Assembly: GCA_963728145.1 (NCBI GenBank)
Contig: CAVSJA010000009.1
Location: forward strand, 124,001-188,000
Direction: 5' to 3'
DNA length: 64,000 nt
DNA from: CAVSJA01 sp963728145
GTDB taxonomy: Bacteria; Bacteroidota; Bacteroidia; Chitinophagales; Chitinophagaceae
The notes under the pieces are model-generated. The model was not told the origin of the DNA and searched no databases. It saw only the letters and a program-made list of their open reading frames with translations. Shown here piece by piece: positions 54,301 through 62,500 of the stretch. Both the position numbers and the translations under genes were made by a program. Position 1 is the first letter of the stretch; each line of letters starts with the position of its first letter.

Positions 54301-55548
54301 CTATTCTTTTGCGAATTCTGCTTCTAATACTTTTCTTACTTCGTCTATAGTTTCGCTTTCGAGATCTGTTCTTCTTTCCAACTCTTCCGCAGTCAAATCA
54401 AGCACACTTCGTGCGGTATCGCAACCAATGCGCTTGAATTCTTCAATGATCCATGTTTCAATTTCATCGCTGAATTCTTCCAGATCGATATCGAATTCCT
54501 GTGGTTCACCTTCTGTATCACGAAATACATCAATGGTGAAACCAGTCAGTTCCTGTGCCAGTTTGATATTGACACCTTTCTTACCGATTGCCAGTGAAAC
54601 CTGGTCGGGTTTCAGAAACACATTTGCATGTTTCTTATCATTGTCCAAATCCATGCTGGTGATCTTTGCAGGAGTCAATGAACGCTGGATCAAGAGTTGA
54701 ATATTATTGGTCCAGTTGATCACGTCGATATTCTCATTCTTCAATTCCCTAACGATACCGTGTATACGGCTTCCCTTCATACCCACGCAGGCTCCCACGG
54801 GGTCGATGCGGTCGTCGTAGGATTCAACAGCAACTTTTGCTCTTTCTCCCGGTTCACGAACGATCTTGCTAATCACGATCAATCCATCAAAGATCTCAGG
54901 CACTTCAATCTCCAGCAATTTAGCCAGGAATGAAGGCGAAGTGCGGGAAAGAATGATTACCGGTGAGTTATTTTTTAATTCTACTTTCTTCACTACGGCG
55001 CGGATACTTTCACCTTTTTTGAAATAATCCTGTGGGATCTGTTCAGATTTGGGAAGGATCAATTCATTTCCTTCTTCATCCAGTAAAAGAATTTCTTTTT
55101 TCCAAACCTGGTACACTTCGGCGCTAATGATCTCGCCAATGCGTTCTCCATATTTCTTAACCAGCACATTTTTCTTCAGATCGCTGATCCGGCTTGCTAG
55201 AGTTTGTTTAGCAGCAAGTATCGCGCGACGGCCGAAGTCATAAATATTTACTTCTTCGTATAATTCTTCGCCAACTTCGAAGTCGGGTTCAATTTTGACG
55301 GCATCACTATATGCAACTTCTGCAAGCGGATCAACTACCTCTCCATCTTCCACGATCTTACGACGTCGGATTATTTCGAGGTCACCTTTTTCGGCGTTTA
55401 CGATCACATCAAAATTCTCATCACTACCGAATTTTTTACGCAAAAGGGTTTTAAAAACATCTTCCACCACTTTCATCATCGTGGGACGGTCAATATTTTC
55501 AGCTTCCTTAAATTCCTGGAAAGCTTCAATGAGGTTAATACTTGCCAT
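54301..55548 (-). CDS. nusA: Transcription termination/antitermination factor NusA
   Basis: 415 residues. The N-terminal RNA-polymerase-binding domain starts LIEAFQEFKEAENIDR, followed by an S1 domain (about 130-200), two KH domains (PVGACVGMKGSRIHGIV, then VSLAIGKKGVNIKLAQEL), and a short C-terminal helical part. NusA binds RNA polymerase and nascent RNA and affects pausing, termination and antitermination. The usual order rimP-nusA-infB is kept, with about 70 bp between rimP and nusA and 75 bp to infB. The frame is intact, unlike infB beside it. Confidence 0.95.
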   Translation of the reverse strand: MASINLIEAFQEFKEAENIDRPTMMKVVEDVFKTLLRKKFGSDENFDVIVNAEKGDLEIIRRRKIVEDGEVVDPLAEVAYSDAVKIEPDFEVGEELYEEVNIYDFGRRAILAAKQTLASRISDLKKNVLVKKYGERIGEIISAEVYQVWKKEILLLDEEGNELILPKSEQIPQDYFKKGESIRAVVKKVELKNNSPVIILSRTSPSFLAKLLEIEVPEIFDGLIVISKIVREPGERAKVAVESYDDRIDPVGACVGMKGSRIHGIVRELKNENIDVINWTNNIQLLIQRSLTPAKITSMDLDNDKKHANVFLKPDQVSLAIGKKGVNIKLAQELTGFTIDVFRDTEGEPQEFDIDLEEFSDEIETWIIEEFKRIGCDTARSVLDLTAEELERRTDLESETIDEVRKVLEAEFAKE

Positions 55549-55617
55549 AACTCAGAGTTTTTTACCGGGTCGTCATTCCTGCGAAAGCAGGAACCCCCTT
55601 ACGCATGAATGACGCCG

Positions 55618-56091
55618 CTAATTGAATTTAATTTGAACTTTTGTTGATTTAATATTATCAAAATTGATTGTATGCTTAATGAATTCTTTCTTTTTGTTCT
55701 TTCCTCTTTCCTCTTCAACAGTGATGGCGTTATTGGTTGCCTCCAATAGCTTTCCTTCGGTTTTGAGACCATCATTTTGGGTTACTTCAACAAACCGCCC
55801 AACATTCTTAATATACTGGCGGTGCAGCTTTAGGGGTTCATCGAGTCCGGGTGATGAAACTTCCAGGGAAAAATCATCATTAGGAAAAAGTCCCGAAGCT
55901 TCGATTTGTTTATACAGCGTTCTATTGATCGCGATGCATTTTTCAATGGTTATGCCCGCATCACCATCAATAAATACTTTAATATTATTGGTTGGTTTTA
56001 TCCTGATCTCTACCAGGAAGTAACGCTGATCATCAGCCAGCAGGTCATTTACCATCCGCTCAACTTCTCTAACCTGAAAATCACTGTTCAT
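55618..56091 (-). CDS. rimP: Ribosome maturation factor RimP
   Basis: 157 residues, two-domain RimP: N-terminal VFIDGDAGITIEKCIAINR and LEVSSPGLDEPLK (the family signature), then an SH3-like C-terminal domain. RimP assists 30S subunit assembly. It is the first gene of the rimP-nusA-infB operon, preceded by a well-matched promoter and a leader hairpin. Confidence 0.94.
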   Translation of the reverse strand: MNSDFQVREVERMVNDLLADDQRYFLVEIRIKPTNNIKVFIDGDAGITIEKCIAINRTLYKQIEASGLFPNDDFSLEVSSPGLDEPLKLHRQYIKNVGRFVEVTQNDGLKTEGKLLEATNNAITVEEERGKNKKKEFIKHTINFDNIKSTKVQIKFN

Positions 56092-56105
56092 ATCTGGAAA
56101 ATAAA

Positions 56106-56129
56106 GAAGGGAACGACCTCGTTCCCTTC
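56106..56129 (-). promoter_or_regulatory. Leader hairpin resembling an intrinsic terminator before rimP
   Basis: On the minus strand an 11-bp perfect stem (GAAGGGAACGA / TCGTTCCCTTC) with a 2-nt gap at its top is followed by TTTATTTT. It begins about a dozen nucleotides after the predicted transcription start and ends 14 nt before the rimP ATG. A hairpin plus T-rich tract in this position could act as an attenuator. Confidence 0.6.
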
Positions 56130-56148
56130 TATTTCACTTTTGCCGAGG

Positions 56149-56180
56149 CAAATCTAGGGGAATTCTTTTTTTACGCCAAA
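56149..56180 (-). promoter_or_regulatory. Full Bacteroidota promoter (TTTG-N20-TAGATTTG) for rimP-nusA-infB
   Basis: On the minus strand TTTG (56177-56180) and TAGATTTG (56149-56156) are 20 bp apart, the same spacing as the metF promoter. Confidence 0.65.
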
Positions 56181-56192
56181 AGGTTTTTTGGG

Positions 56193-56308
56193 TTGTTCCC
56201 GCTTTCGCGGGAATGACGGGGTTGACGGGGTTGATAAGGTTGACAGGGGGGTTAAGCTAGAAATTTTCCGTGTCAACCTTGTCAACTTTTTCAACCCTGT
56301 CAACCCCA
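56193..56308. repeat. CCCGCTTTCGCGGG palindrome and opposed GTTGACAGG / CAACCTTGT arrays
   Basis: A TTCCCGCTTTCGCGGGAA palindrome starts near 56197. Then GGGTTGACGGGGTTGATAAGG copies (56218-56248) face GTCAACC copies (56271-56308). They fill the gap between the divergent rimP and DUF4834 genes. Confidence 0.65.
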
Positions 56309-56373
56309 AAAAATGCATCCTTTAACAAAATCCTACCGTCATCTATTTGTACCTTTAATTGACACTATTGACT

Positions 56374-56634
56374 ATGATACTTCGTCTGATTCTGTGGGTT
56401 TTCCTGGCGTATATGATCTACATTTTCATATTCCGGTTCCTGGTGCCTGTATTTCGCGTTTCGCGACAAATGAAGAATAACATCAAAAACTTCCAGGACC
56501 AAATGCAGAACCAGGAGGAATTGAACCAGACCCAGGCTGGTTTCGGAAATAACAATGGTAAGGAACCCGTTAAGGAAAAAGGCGGCGATTACATTGACTT
56601 TGAAGAGGTTAAGGAGAACAAGAAATCCGGTTGA
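56374..56634 (+). CDS. DUF4834 family small membrane protein
   Basis: 86 residues from MILRLILWVFL (ATG at 56374; the frame reaches a TTG 15 nt earlier). One N-terminal membrane helix (LILWVFLAYMIYIFIFRFLV in part) is followed by a Gln/Asn-rich, then charged tail ending DYIDFEEVKENKKSG. This arrangement, hydrophobic helix, RQMKNNI segment and YIDFEEVK end, matches DUF4834 of Bacteroidota. Function unknown. It converges on the HAD gene across GTTGACAGG repeats and a CCCGCTTTCGCGGG palindrome (56641-56658). Confidence 0.7.
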   Translation: MILRLILWVFLAYMIYIFIFRFLVPVFRVSRQMKNNIKNFQDQMQNQEELNQTQAGFGNNNGKEPVKEKGGDYIDFEEVKENKKSG

Positions 56635-56690
56635 CAGGTTTTCCCGCTTTCGCGGGAATGACGGTTGACAGGGTTGACAACGAAAGGTTC
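56635..56690. repeat. GGTTGACAGG repeats around a CCCGCTTTCGCGGG palindrome
   Basis: GGTTGACAGG, then the palindrome, then GGTTGACAGGGTTGACAACG, in the 65 bp between DUF4834 and the HAD gene. The same word and palindrome occur together at 56.2 kb. Confidence 0.6.
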
Positions 56691-56699
56691 CAATAACCA

Positions 56700-57311
56700 T
56701 TAGAATTTTAGATCCAAGACAGACATACCCGGCTCCAAATGGACTCCTATCATTCCGACTTTCCGGGCCGCTTCGACGTTCACAAGGGTATCATCCACAA
56801 AAGCAGTTTCACCCGCCTTTAGATTGTTGTCATTTAATATTAACTCAAAAGCCGCCAGGTCCGGCTTGCGCATTTTAATAAGATGCGAGTAGTAGGCTTT
56901 TTCAAAAAGCTCATCAAGGCTGGTATCGCCAAATGTCTTCCGAAAGATCTGCCGAAAAAAGTCCAGGTGAATGGCATTGGTATTACTGAACAAGAAGAGG
57001 CGATATTTTTTCTTCAATTCTTTAAGAAAATCAATCCTTTCTTTCGGGAAGTCCAGCAACATGGCATTCCAGCTATCAATTATTTGCTGGTCGCTTACCG
57101 ATACTCCACACAATCCTTTTAGTGATTCGATGAATTGCTGATCATTGATCAATCCAACTTCATAGTCTCTAAATGCATTGGCTGGATGTGCCGGTTTAAA
57201 TAATTCCTCGATGTTATGAACGCCAAGGTTGCGGAATTGATCGAGAGCTCGTTTGAAGTTGAGGTTGAGGAGAACGCCGCCGAGGTCGAAGATGATGTTT
57301 TTGATCGTCAT
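56700..57311 (-). CDS. HAD-superfamily phosphatase, YihX-like
   Basis: 203 residues. Motif I is FDLGGVLLNL with the nucleophile Asp, motif II is FLFSNTN (Ser/Asn), the Lys is in KMRKPDLAAF, and motif IV is FVDDTLVNVEAA. The cap is the short helical C1 type, as in YihX and related sugar-phosphate phosphatases. The substrate is probably a sugar phosphate, inferred. The first 100 bp are duplicated, in decayed form, on the other side of higBA (58098-58193), suggesting that the toxin-antitoxin pair arrived between copies. Confidence 0.88.
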   Translation of the reverse strand: MTIKNIIFDLGGVLLNLNFKRALDQFRNLGVHNIEELFKPAHPANAFRDYEVGLINDQQFIESLKGLCGVSVSDQQIIDSWNAMLLDFPKERIDFLKELKKKYRLFLFSNTNAIHLDFFRQIFRKTFGDTSLDELFEKAYYSHLIKMRKPDLAAFELILNDNNLKAGETAFVDDTLVNVEAARKVGMIGVHLEPGMSVLDLKF

Positions 57312-57338
57312 AAAATGCTATCAAAACGAACTACTCGA

Positions 57339-57665
57339 TCAGGAAAGTTCCAGATGTCTGTTTCCAAGTTTAACATTGAATCGAATATCAGCCTTCAACG
57401 CTTTGAATACTTTGATAATAGTATCGATCGTTGCACTATTCGTGCTGCTTTCGAGCTTTGAGACCTGGGCCTTTTGAACGCCTATGAGTTTTCCAAGTTG
57501 TTCCTGGGTGAGGTTTCTTTCAAGTCTAACCTTTTTGATCATATGTCCAAGAACTTCCATTTTAAGTTCATACTCATATTTTTCTCTTTCAGAACTGCCT
57601 TTCTTGCCAACATATTTATTTTTTATCTGATCCAGTGAGTAGGACTTCAATTGAGCTTTTGCCAT
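57339..57665 (-). CDS. higA: HigA-type antitoxin (XRE helix-turn-helix)
   Basis: 108 residues. An N-terminal 40-residue extension is followed by an XRE domain: IKKVRLERNLTQEQLGKLIGVQKAQVSKLESS (quoted in two parts: RNLTQEQLGKLIGV, AQVSKLESS), about residues 42-95. Such antitoxins bind their toxin and repress the operon. It follows higB by 3 bp, the toxin-first order typical of higBA. It starts about 28 bp from the HAD start codon, same strand. Confidence 0.85.
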   Translation of the reverse strand: MAKAQLKSYSLDQIKNKYVGKKGSSEREKYEYELKMEVLGHMIKKVRLERNLTQEQLGKLIGVQKAQVSKLESSTNSATIDTIIKVFKALKADIRFNVKLGNRHLELS

Positions 57666-57668
57666 GGA

Positions 57669-58004
57669 TTATTTTTTTAGTTCAAAATATTTCTTCCGAA
57701 TAACACTCGCACGCAATATTTCATTATTAGGAACTTTATCCACTTTCTTAATGAAACCGTGTGTTGCAATTACCAGCGTATTTAGTTTGTCAGTCTTATC
57801 CCAAAATGCCAATAGACGAATCTGAGAATTGCCATACCTGGTTCTGAATTCCCATATGTCATCATTAAGCTTTTTGAAAAATCTCGGGTCATTCGTCTGC
57901 TCTGCAAGGTCGATATTATAAATAGCCTTTTGTGATGCCTTCCGATCCAGTTTACTCAGAAATCTGTCCGCTTCCTCCAAAAACACCGTCCTGAAATACC
58001 GCAA
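57669..58004 (-). CDS. higB: HigB-type toxin (RelE/Gp49-like)
   Basis: 111 residues starting at a TTG (58004); in-frame upstream a stop codon lies at 58014-58016. The fold pattern FLEEADRFLSKLDRKASQKAIYN ... IWEFRTRYGNSQIRLLAFWDK ... LVIATHGFIKKVDKVP (shown in parts: WEFRTRYGNSQIRLLAFWD, ATHGFIKKVDKVP) is the phage-derived Gp49-like/HigB group of RelE mRNA interferases. It cleaves mRNA at the ribosome and is neutralised by HigA. The promoter box TATCTTTG lies 13 bp upstream, next to GTTTCC-N6-GGAAAC. Confidence 0.85.
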   Translation of the reverse strand: MRYFRTVFLEEADRFLSKLDRKASQKAIYNIDLAEQTNDPRFFKKLNDDIWEFRTRYGNSQIRLLAFWDKTDKLNTLVIATHGFIKKVDKVPNNEILRASVIRKKYFELKK

Positions 58005-58017
58005 TTGACCGTTTTAC

Positions 58018-58049
58018 CAAAGATAGGAAAAGTTTCCAAATAAGGAAAC
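58018..58049 (-). promoter_or_regulatory. higBA promoter box and palindromic operator
   Basis: TATCTTTG on the minus strand (58018-58025) gives an almost leaderless higB mRNA. Just upstream GTTTCC (58032-58037) and GGAAAC (58044-58049) form an inverted repeat with a 6-nt spacer. A second, overlapping GGAAAAGTTTCC runs 58026-58037. This is a good candidate HigA operator covering the promoter spacer. Confidence 0.6.
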
Positions 58050-58097
58050 CTGTTTTGCGATTACTAAAACGGAGTTGTGATGAACATTACAAAGTTA

Positions 58098-58193
58098 GAA
58101 TTCCTCGATATTATGAACGCCGGGAGCGAAATTGATGATGGGTGTGCTTGATATCGAGGTTTAGTAGTACGCCGCCGAGGTCGAAGATGATGG
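58098..58193 (-). pseudogene. Remnant of the HAD phosphatase 5' end
   Basis: On the minus strand this reads SIIFDLGGVLLNLDIKH, then drifts with an indel and ends at a GVHNIEEF-like piece, matching the start of the HAD gene at 57210-57311 (IIFDLGGVLLNLNFKRALDQF and VHNIEELF). No start codon or downstream HAD sequence survives. Together with the intact gene it flanks higBA in direct orientation. A duplicated gene start left by insertion or recombination is the likely origin. Confidence 0.75.
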
Positions 58194-58230
58194 AGGTGAG
58201 GTGATGTAATGCATTAGCAGTGATCTGTGT

Positions 58231-58692
58231 TTATTCGATTCCGTACAATGATCCATCCCTGGAAATCTCCCAGGTTCCAGTACTCAAGGAGACAAACATT
58301 CCATCTCCAAAAGGTTCTTCGTTGGCCCAAACTTCCCAGGTTCCGATGAATTTTTTTTCAGTTTGAATATAATTACCGTTATATAAAACTCTGTTCCCTG
58401 ATTTATCATCGCTTGGTAACAAATTACCGTGTTCATCTATAAGACCATTGTTTCTATATTCTTTCACAAAACTTATAAACCGGTTTTCAATAAATCCTTC
58501 AACTCTTGCTATTTCTTCGCTTGTACCGATCCCTTCTAATTCTATAGTTTGACCTTTAAACTTATTATTGAATACTTGATTTATCAAAAGAGAAAATGAT
58601 ACGCTTTGTCCGTCTAAGAGATCTCCATACTCAGGGCCATAAGTGAAACACCCGAACCATTGCCCGGACAAATCGATGCGATCATCATTCAT
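58231..58692 (-). CDS. Hypothetical protein, beta-rich, 153 aa
   Basis: 153 residues, no signal peptide. The N terminus (DLSGQWFGCFTYGPEYGD) and C terminus (FIGTWEVWANEE ... TGTWEISRDGSLYG) have repeated GxW strands as in small beta-barrel or lipocalin-like proteins, but I recognise no family. It lies between the HAD remnant and the TPM gene on the same strand, separated from the latter by 36 bp. Function unknown; cytosolic by default. Confidence 0.6.
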   Translation of the reverse strand: MNDDRIDLSGQWFGCFTYGPEYGDLLDGQSVSFSLLINQVFNNKFKGQTIELEGIGTSEEIARVEGFIENRFISFVKEYRNNGLIDEHGNLLPSDDKSGNRVLYNGNYIQTEKKFIGTWEVWANEEPFGDGMFVSLSTGTWEISRDGSLYGIE

Positions 58693-58728
58693 TACAAGTC
58701 TTGGATGTAGTTTGATAAAAATTATAAT

Positions 58729-59235
58729 TCATCTTATCTTATTTTCCGGTCGTTCTAAGAACTCTACAACAGCTTTACTTCCTGCCCATATTCCTTCAAA
58801 GGCTTCATTATTTTTAAAGTGGGGAATCATCAAATTCGCGATAATCTCCTTTGCAATTGAATCTGTCAATACTTTTTCGGTGCCATAGCCAGTCTGGATT
58901 CTTGTCTGGTGATTTGCTCCACTATATACAATTAAGACTCCATTGTTGATAGCTTTCTTACCTATCCCGAAATTATTAAAAGCACGATGCGCAAACGCCT
59001 CAATAGTCGTATCGGCTCCATAATTTGAAGTTGTAATTAGAACGATTTCATTTGTGGTGTTCTTTTCATGATTGATGTAAAGATCGCTGAGTTGTTTCTC
59101 CTGAATCGAATCCAGTACTGATTCATAGTCATAGACCCATCTTATTTGTTTTGCTGGGTTTTGCTTGCAAAAGACAAAAAAAGTAAGAAGCCCAACGGTT
59201 AGAAATAGTACAGCGATATTTTTCATGATACGCAT
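58729..59235 (-). CDS. TPM-domain lipoprotein or membrane-anchored protein
   Basis: 168 residues. The N terminus (LFLTVGLLTFFVFCKQ) is a signal with a Cys at position 23, possibly lipidated. The TPM domain follows: VYDYESVLDSIQEKQLSDLY, EIVLITTSNYGADTTIEAFA and NNFGIGKKAINNGVLIVYSGANHQTRI (split here: NFGIGKKAINNGVLIVYS, ANHQTRIQTGYGTEKVL). TPM domains are found in thylakoid and bacterial membrane proteins and some have phosphatase activity. The start may be the ATG at 59226. Confidence 0.78.
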   Translation of the reverse strand: MRIMKNIAVLFLTVGLLTFFVFCKQNPAKQIRWVYDYESVLDSIQEKQLSDLYINHEKNTTNEIVLITTSNYGADTTIEAFAHRAFNNFGIGKKAINNGVLIVYSGANHQTRIQTGYGTEKVLTDSIAKEIIANLMIPHFKNNEAFEGIWAGSKAVVEFLERPENKIR

Positions 59236-59258
59236 AGTACAGCGAATTTATTAAAACA

Positions 59259-59289
59259 AAAAGTTGTCCCGCATAACGGGACAACTTTT
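59259..59289 (-). terminator. Rho-independent terminator of hsp20
   Basis: GTTGTCCCG and CGGGACAAC pair around a 5-nt loop, flanked by A4 and T4. It lies 23 bp after the hsp20 stop. Confidence 0.8.
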
Positions 59290-59311
59290 AGCTCACGAAT
59301 CATCGCAGTTC

Positions 59312-59770
59312 TTAAGAAACCTGGATTAATCTAGGCGGCTTTTGCTTAGCCTCTTCCTTTTTTGGAATTAAAAGGTGCAACAGGCCGTTCTCATATTTAG
59401 CCTGAATCTTGTCAATATCAACCACTTCTTTTTGCAGGTTGAAGGTCCTTTGAAAGGACTGATAACTGAATTCCCTTTGGAAATACCTTTCGTCCTCATT
59501 GTCTTCTTTTTGATTCATTCTTTCCGAGGTAATGGTCAGCATGTTTCCGTCCAGCTCAACCTTAAAATCTTTTTTAGTCATTCCGGGAGCTGCAACTTCA
59601 ACTTCGAAGTTTTCTGCTGTTTCCTTAATGTTCACTGCCGGGATTGTTGTGTTTGTATTGGAGAAATTTGAATTGCTCCAGTTATACAAATCCCTGTCCC
59701 TGTTAAAGAAATCGTCAAAAAGAAGTGGGAGTGAGTTCAAAAGGCTTCCGTTTCTTTTTACGAGGTTCAT
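59312..59770 (-). CDS. Hsp20/alpha-crystallin small heat-shock protein
   Basis: 152 residues. A short N-terminal region (LVKRNGSLLNSLPLLFDDFF) is followed by an alpha-crystallin domain from about 45 to 140 (VNIKETAENFEVEVAAPGMTKKDF in part, ITSERMNQK, KAKYENGLLHLLIPKKEEA in part). The C-terminal IxI-like element is weak. It is an ATP-independent chaperone that holds unfolding proteins, cytosolic. Monocistronic with its own terminator. Confidence 0.92.
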   Translation of the reverse strand: MNLVKRNGSLLNSLPLLFDDFFNRDRDLYNWSNSNFSNTNTTIPAVNIKETAENFEVEVAAPGMTKKDFKVELDGNMLTITSERMNQKEDNEDERYFQREFSYQSFQRTFNLQKEVVDIDKIQAKYENGLLHLLIPKKEEAKQKPPRLIQVS

Positions 59771-59837
59771 AACTCTCCGATTTAAATGGTTAAAAAATGA
59801 TTTTTAAAGCGGGAGCAAGGGGTGTGCCAATCGAAGG

Positions 59838-59857
59838 GTTCCCGCTTTCGCGGGAAC
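59838..59857. repeat. Palindrome GTTCCCGCTTTCGCGGGAAC
   Basis: Perfect-type 20-bp palindrome of the CCCGCTTTCGCGGG family, in the 263-bp gap before the GH3 gene. I see nothing else in the gap that I can support. Confidence 0.7.
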
Positions 59858-60033
59858 ACGAATGAAAATTTGACTTGTTGAGGGAGAAAAAATTTCAGGG
59901 GAAACAGTCAAAATTTCGCTCGAAGTGAAACGCGTCAAAAATTCTATTAATTATCCTTTCAACATAAGTTGATCAATTTCTTTTTGCCGTGGCACGGAGG
60001 GTTATGGTCACTGACTAGGATTCTTGAGAATTA

Positions 60034-62304
60034 TTACTTCAACACAAACTTACCCTCCTTCACATCCCTCGAACTCCCCCCAACAAACACCCGAAACTCC
60101 CCCGGCTCATAATCCCATTCCAACTCAGCATTATAAAACTTCAACTCTTCAACAGTAATATTAAATGTCACCGTCTTGCTTTCACCTGCTTTTAAGAACA
60201 GTTGCTGAAATCCTTTCAACTCCTTTAACGGCCGGGTTACGCTGCCGACCATATCCCTAATATACAATTGCACCGTTTCCGTTCCGTCAAATTTGCCACT
60301 GTTGGTGACAGTTATAGATGCGGTAAGAGTGGCGCCGGCATTCATGGTGGGTGAACTTAGTTTAAGATCTCCGTAAGTGAATGTGGTATAACTCAATCCA
60401 TAACCGAAAGGGAAGAGTGGTTCATTGGAAACATCCAGGTATTTTGTAGAGAATTTATTATTTGGATCCATCGGGCGGCCGGTGTTCTTGCGGTTGTAGT
60501 AGATTGGGATCTGGCCAACATTAACTGGGAAACTCATGGAAAGTTTGCCGGATGGATTGTAATTGCCAAAAAGCACTTCTGCAAGGGCATTACCGGCTTC
60601 AATACCCGAAAACCAGGCATGAAGAATTGCAGTGGCATTCTGGTTTTCCCATTCCAACGTAAGCGGACGACCACTCATTACTACCAATACTAATGGCTTG
60701 CCTGTTTTAACTAATGCTTCCAATAATTTCCGTTGGCTTGCCGGTAAGCTGATATCAGAACGACTTGCGGCTTCGCCAGTCATTTCCGATGCCTCGCCAA
60801 CAACTGCAACAACTACATCGGATCTTCTTGCAGCGGCTACTGCTTCATCAATCATTGCCTGCGGTGTTCGTTTGTCGATCTCGGCACGAAGACCGAATAC
60901 ATTTACCTGCTTTGCCAAATTCGGATCATCGGTAATATTTGCGCCCTTTGCATAATTTACGGTAATAGCATTCCCCAATAGGTTTTTTATTCCAGTCATT
61001 ACGGAAATGGATTGCTCAGGATTTCCTGCAACTGCCCAGGTGCCGAGCATATTTCTTTTATCATCCGCCAATGGTCCTACTAATGCAATGCTTCCGGATT
61101 TCTTAAGCGGCAATGCCTGATTGTTATTCTTTAACAACACATATGATTTGGTTGCAAACTCCTTTGCCTTTGCACGATTGGCAGCGGTGAGAATATCTCT
61201 CGCAGGTCTTTGTTCATTGATATAACGATAAGGATCATCAAATAATCCCAATCTGTATTTTGCAATCAGTACATTCCTGCATGCGCGTTCGATTTGTGAT
61301 AAAGAAACTTTTCCTTCATCCAATGATTTCTTTAAGGTTGTCAGAAATCCTTCACCAACCATATCCATATCCATTCCGGCATTCAGCGATTGAGCGGTTA
61401 CAGCTTGCAGATCGCCCATTCCATGGTTGATCATTTCATTCACCGAAGTATAGTCGGATACTACCAAGCCCTCAAAGTCCCAGTCCTTACGCAATAAATC
61501 GGTCAATAACCATTTGTTACCAGTAGCCGGTACTCCATCAATTTCATTGAAAGAACTCATGATGCTTCCAACTCCTGCATCTACTGCTGCTTTATACGGC
61601 GGCAAATAATATTGATACATCTTCAACCGGCTCATATCAACCGTACCATAATCACGTCCTGCTTCGGCTGCACCATACAATGCAAAATGCTTTACGCATG
61701 CTAAAACCGTATTGTCTTTTGAAAGATCATCCCCCTGGTATCCTTTCACCATCGCTTTTGCGATCAATGAACCCAGGTAAGCATCTTCACCAGAACCCTC
61801 TGAAACCCGGCCCCAGCGCGGGTCCTGGGCGATATCGACCATGGGAGAAAATGCCCAGTTCAATCCATCTGCTGTTGCTTCAGTCGCTGCAATCCTTGCG
61901 CTTTCTTCAATCATTGGAATATTCCAACTGCAGGATAAAGCAATGGGAAGAGGAAAAACGGTTTTGTGTCCATGGATTACATCCAGTCCAAAGATCAACG
62001 GGATCTTCAATCTACTTTGGTTAACTGCAATATCCTGGGCCTTGCGTACTCTATCGGGGCCGTATATCCCAAATAATCCTCCAACTGCACCTCGCTTGAT
62101 CTTGGCTTCAACATCACTACTCACCACTGAACCGGTTGCAATTCCTCCACCGGGTGTTACCAAATTTAATTGCCCAATCTTTTCTTCGAGGGTCATCTTC
62201 GACATCAGGTCGTTGACGAATTGTTTCATCTTGGCGTCTTGTGCATCGGCAATTGCTGTGAATACAAAAATGGAAAAATAAGCGAGTAAGAGATTGCGTA
62301 GCAT
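60034..62304 (-). CDS. Glycoside hydrolase family 3 beta-glucosidase
   Basis: 756 residues with a signal peptide (1-21). N-terminal barrel: IGQLNLVTPGG, GLDVIHGHKTVFP, KHFALYGAAEAGRDY, and nucleophile Asp284 in GLVVSDYTS. The alpha/beta sandwich domain (NNQALPLKKSGSIALVGPLADD in part, VVVVGEASEMTGEAASRSDI in part) supplies the acid/base. A fibronectin-like domain ends the protein. Such enzymes release glucose from the non-reducing end of oligosaccharides in the periplasm. Next to SGNH and GH144-like genes it may work on beta-1,2-glucan oligosaccharides such as sophorose, inferred from position and from comparable Bacteroides loci. Confidence 0.9.
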   Translation of the reverse strand: MLRNLLLAYFSIFVFTAIADAQDAKMKQFVNDLMSKMTLEEKIGQLNLVTPGGGIATGSVVSSDVEAKIKRGAVGGLFGIYGPDRVRKAQDIAVNQSRLKIPLIFGLDVIHGHKTVFPLPIALSCSWNIPMIEESARIAATEATADGLNWAFSPMVDIAQDPRWGRVSEGSGEDAYLGSLIAKAMVKGYQGDDLSKDNTVLACVKHFALYGAAEAGRDYGTVDMSRLKMYQYYLPPYKAAVDAGVGSIMSSFNEIDGVPATGNKWLLTDLLRKDWDFEGLVVSDYTSVNEMINHGMGDLQAVTAQSLNAGMDMDMVGEGFLTTLKKSLDEGKVSLSQIERACRNVLIAKYRLGLFDDPYRYINEQRPARDILTAANRAKAKEFATKSYVLLKNNNQALPLKKSGSIALVGPLADDKRNMLGTWAVAGNPEQSISVMTGIKNLLGNAITVNYAKGANITDDPNLAKQVNVFGLRAEIDKRTPQAMIDEAVAAARRSDVVVAVVGEASEMTGEAASRSDISLPASQRKLLEALVKTGKPLVLVVMSGRPLTLEWENQNATAILHAWFSGIEAGNALAEVLFGNYNPSGKLSMSFPVNVGQIPIYYNRKNTGRPMDPNNKFSTKYLDVSNEPLFPFGYGLSYTTFTYGDLKLSSPTMNAGATLTASITVTNSGKFDGTETVQLYIRDMVGSVTRPLKELKGFQQLFLKAGESKTVTFNITVEELKFYNAELEWDYEPGEFRVFVGGSSRDVKEGKFVLK

Positions 62305-62333
62305 GATTAGTTGATTTTATTCAAAAGTTATGT

Positions 62334-62480
62334 ATTTCTCTGCGTCCTCTGCGCTTCTTTGCGTCCTCTGCGTCCTAAAAAAACTTGCACAAGATGACCT
62401 CCGTATTTACTAAGTCACTAACGACACAGAGTTTTCAGGACGCAGAGGACGCAAAGAAGCGCAGAGGACACGGAGGGACC
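62334..62480. repeat. Opposed CTCTGCGTC / GACGCAGAG arrays before the GH3 gene
   Basis: The left array (62337-62379) has four degenerate copies of CTCTGCGTCC/CTTTGCGTC; the right (62430-62477) has four of GGACGCAGAG. The region between SGNH and GH3 genes therefore forms a large hairpin in the probable GH3 leader. Confidence 0.65.
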
Positions 62481-62500
62481 CTAAGTTAATTGACAAATTA

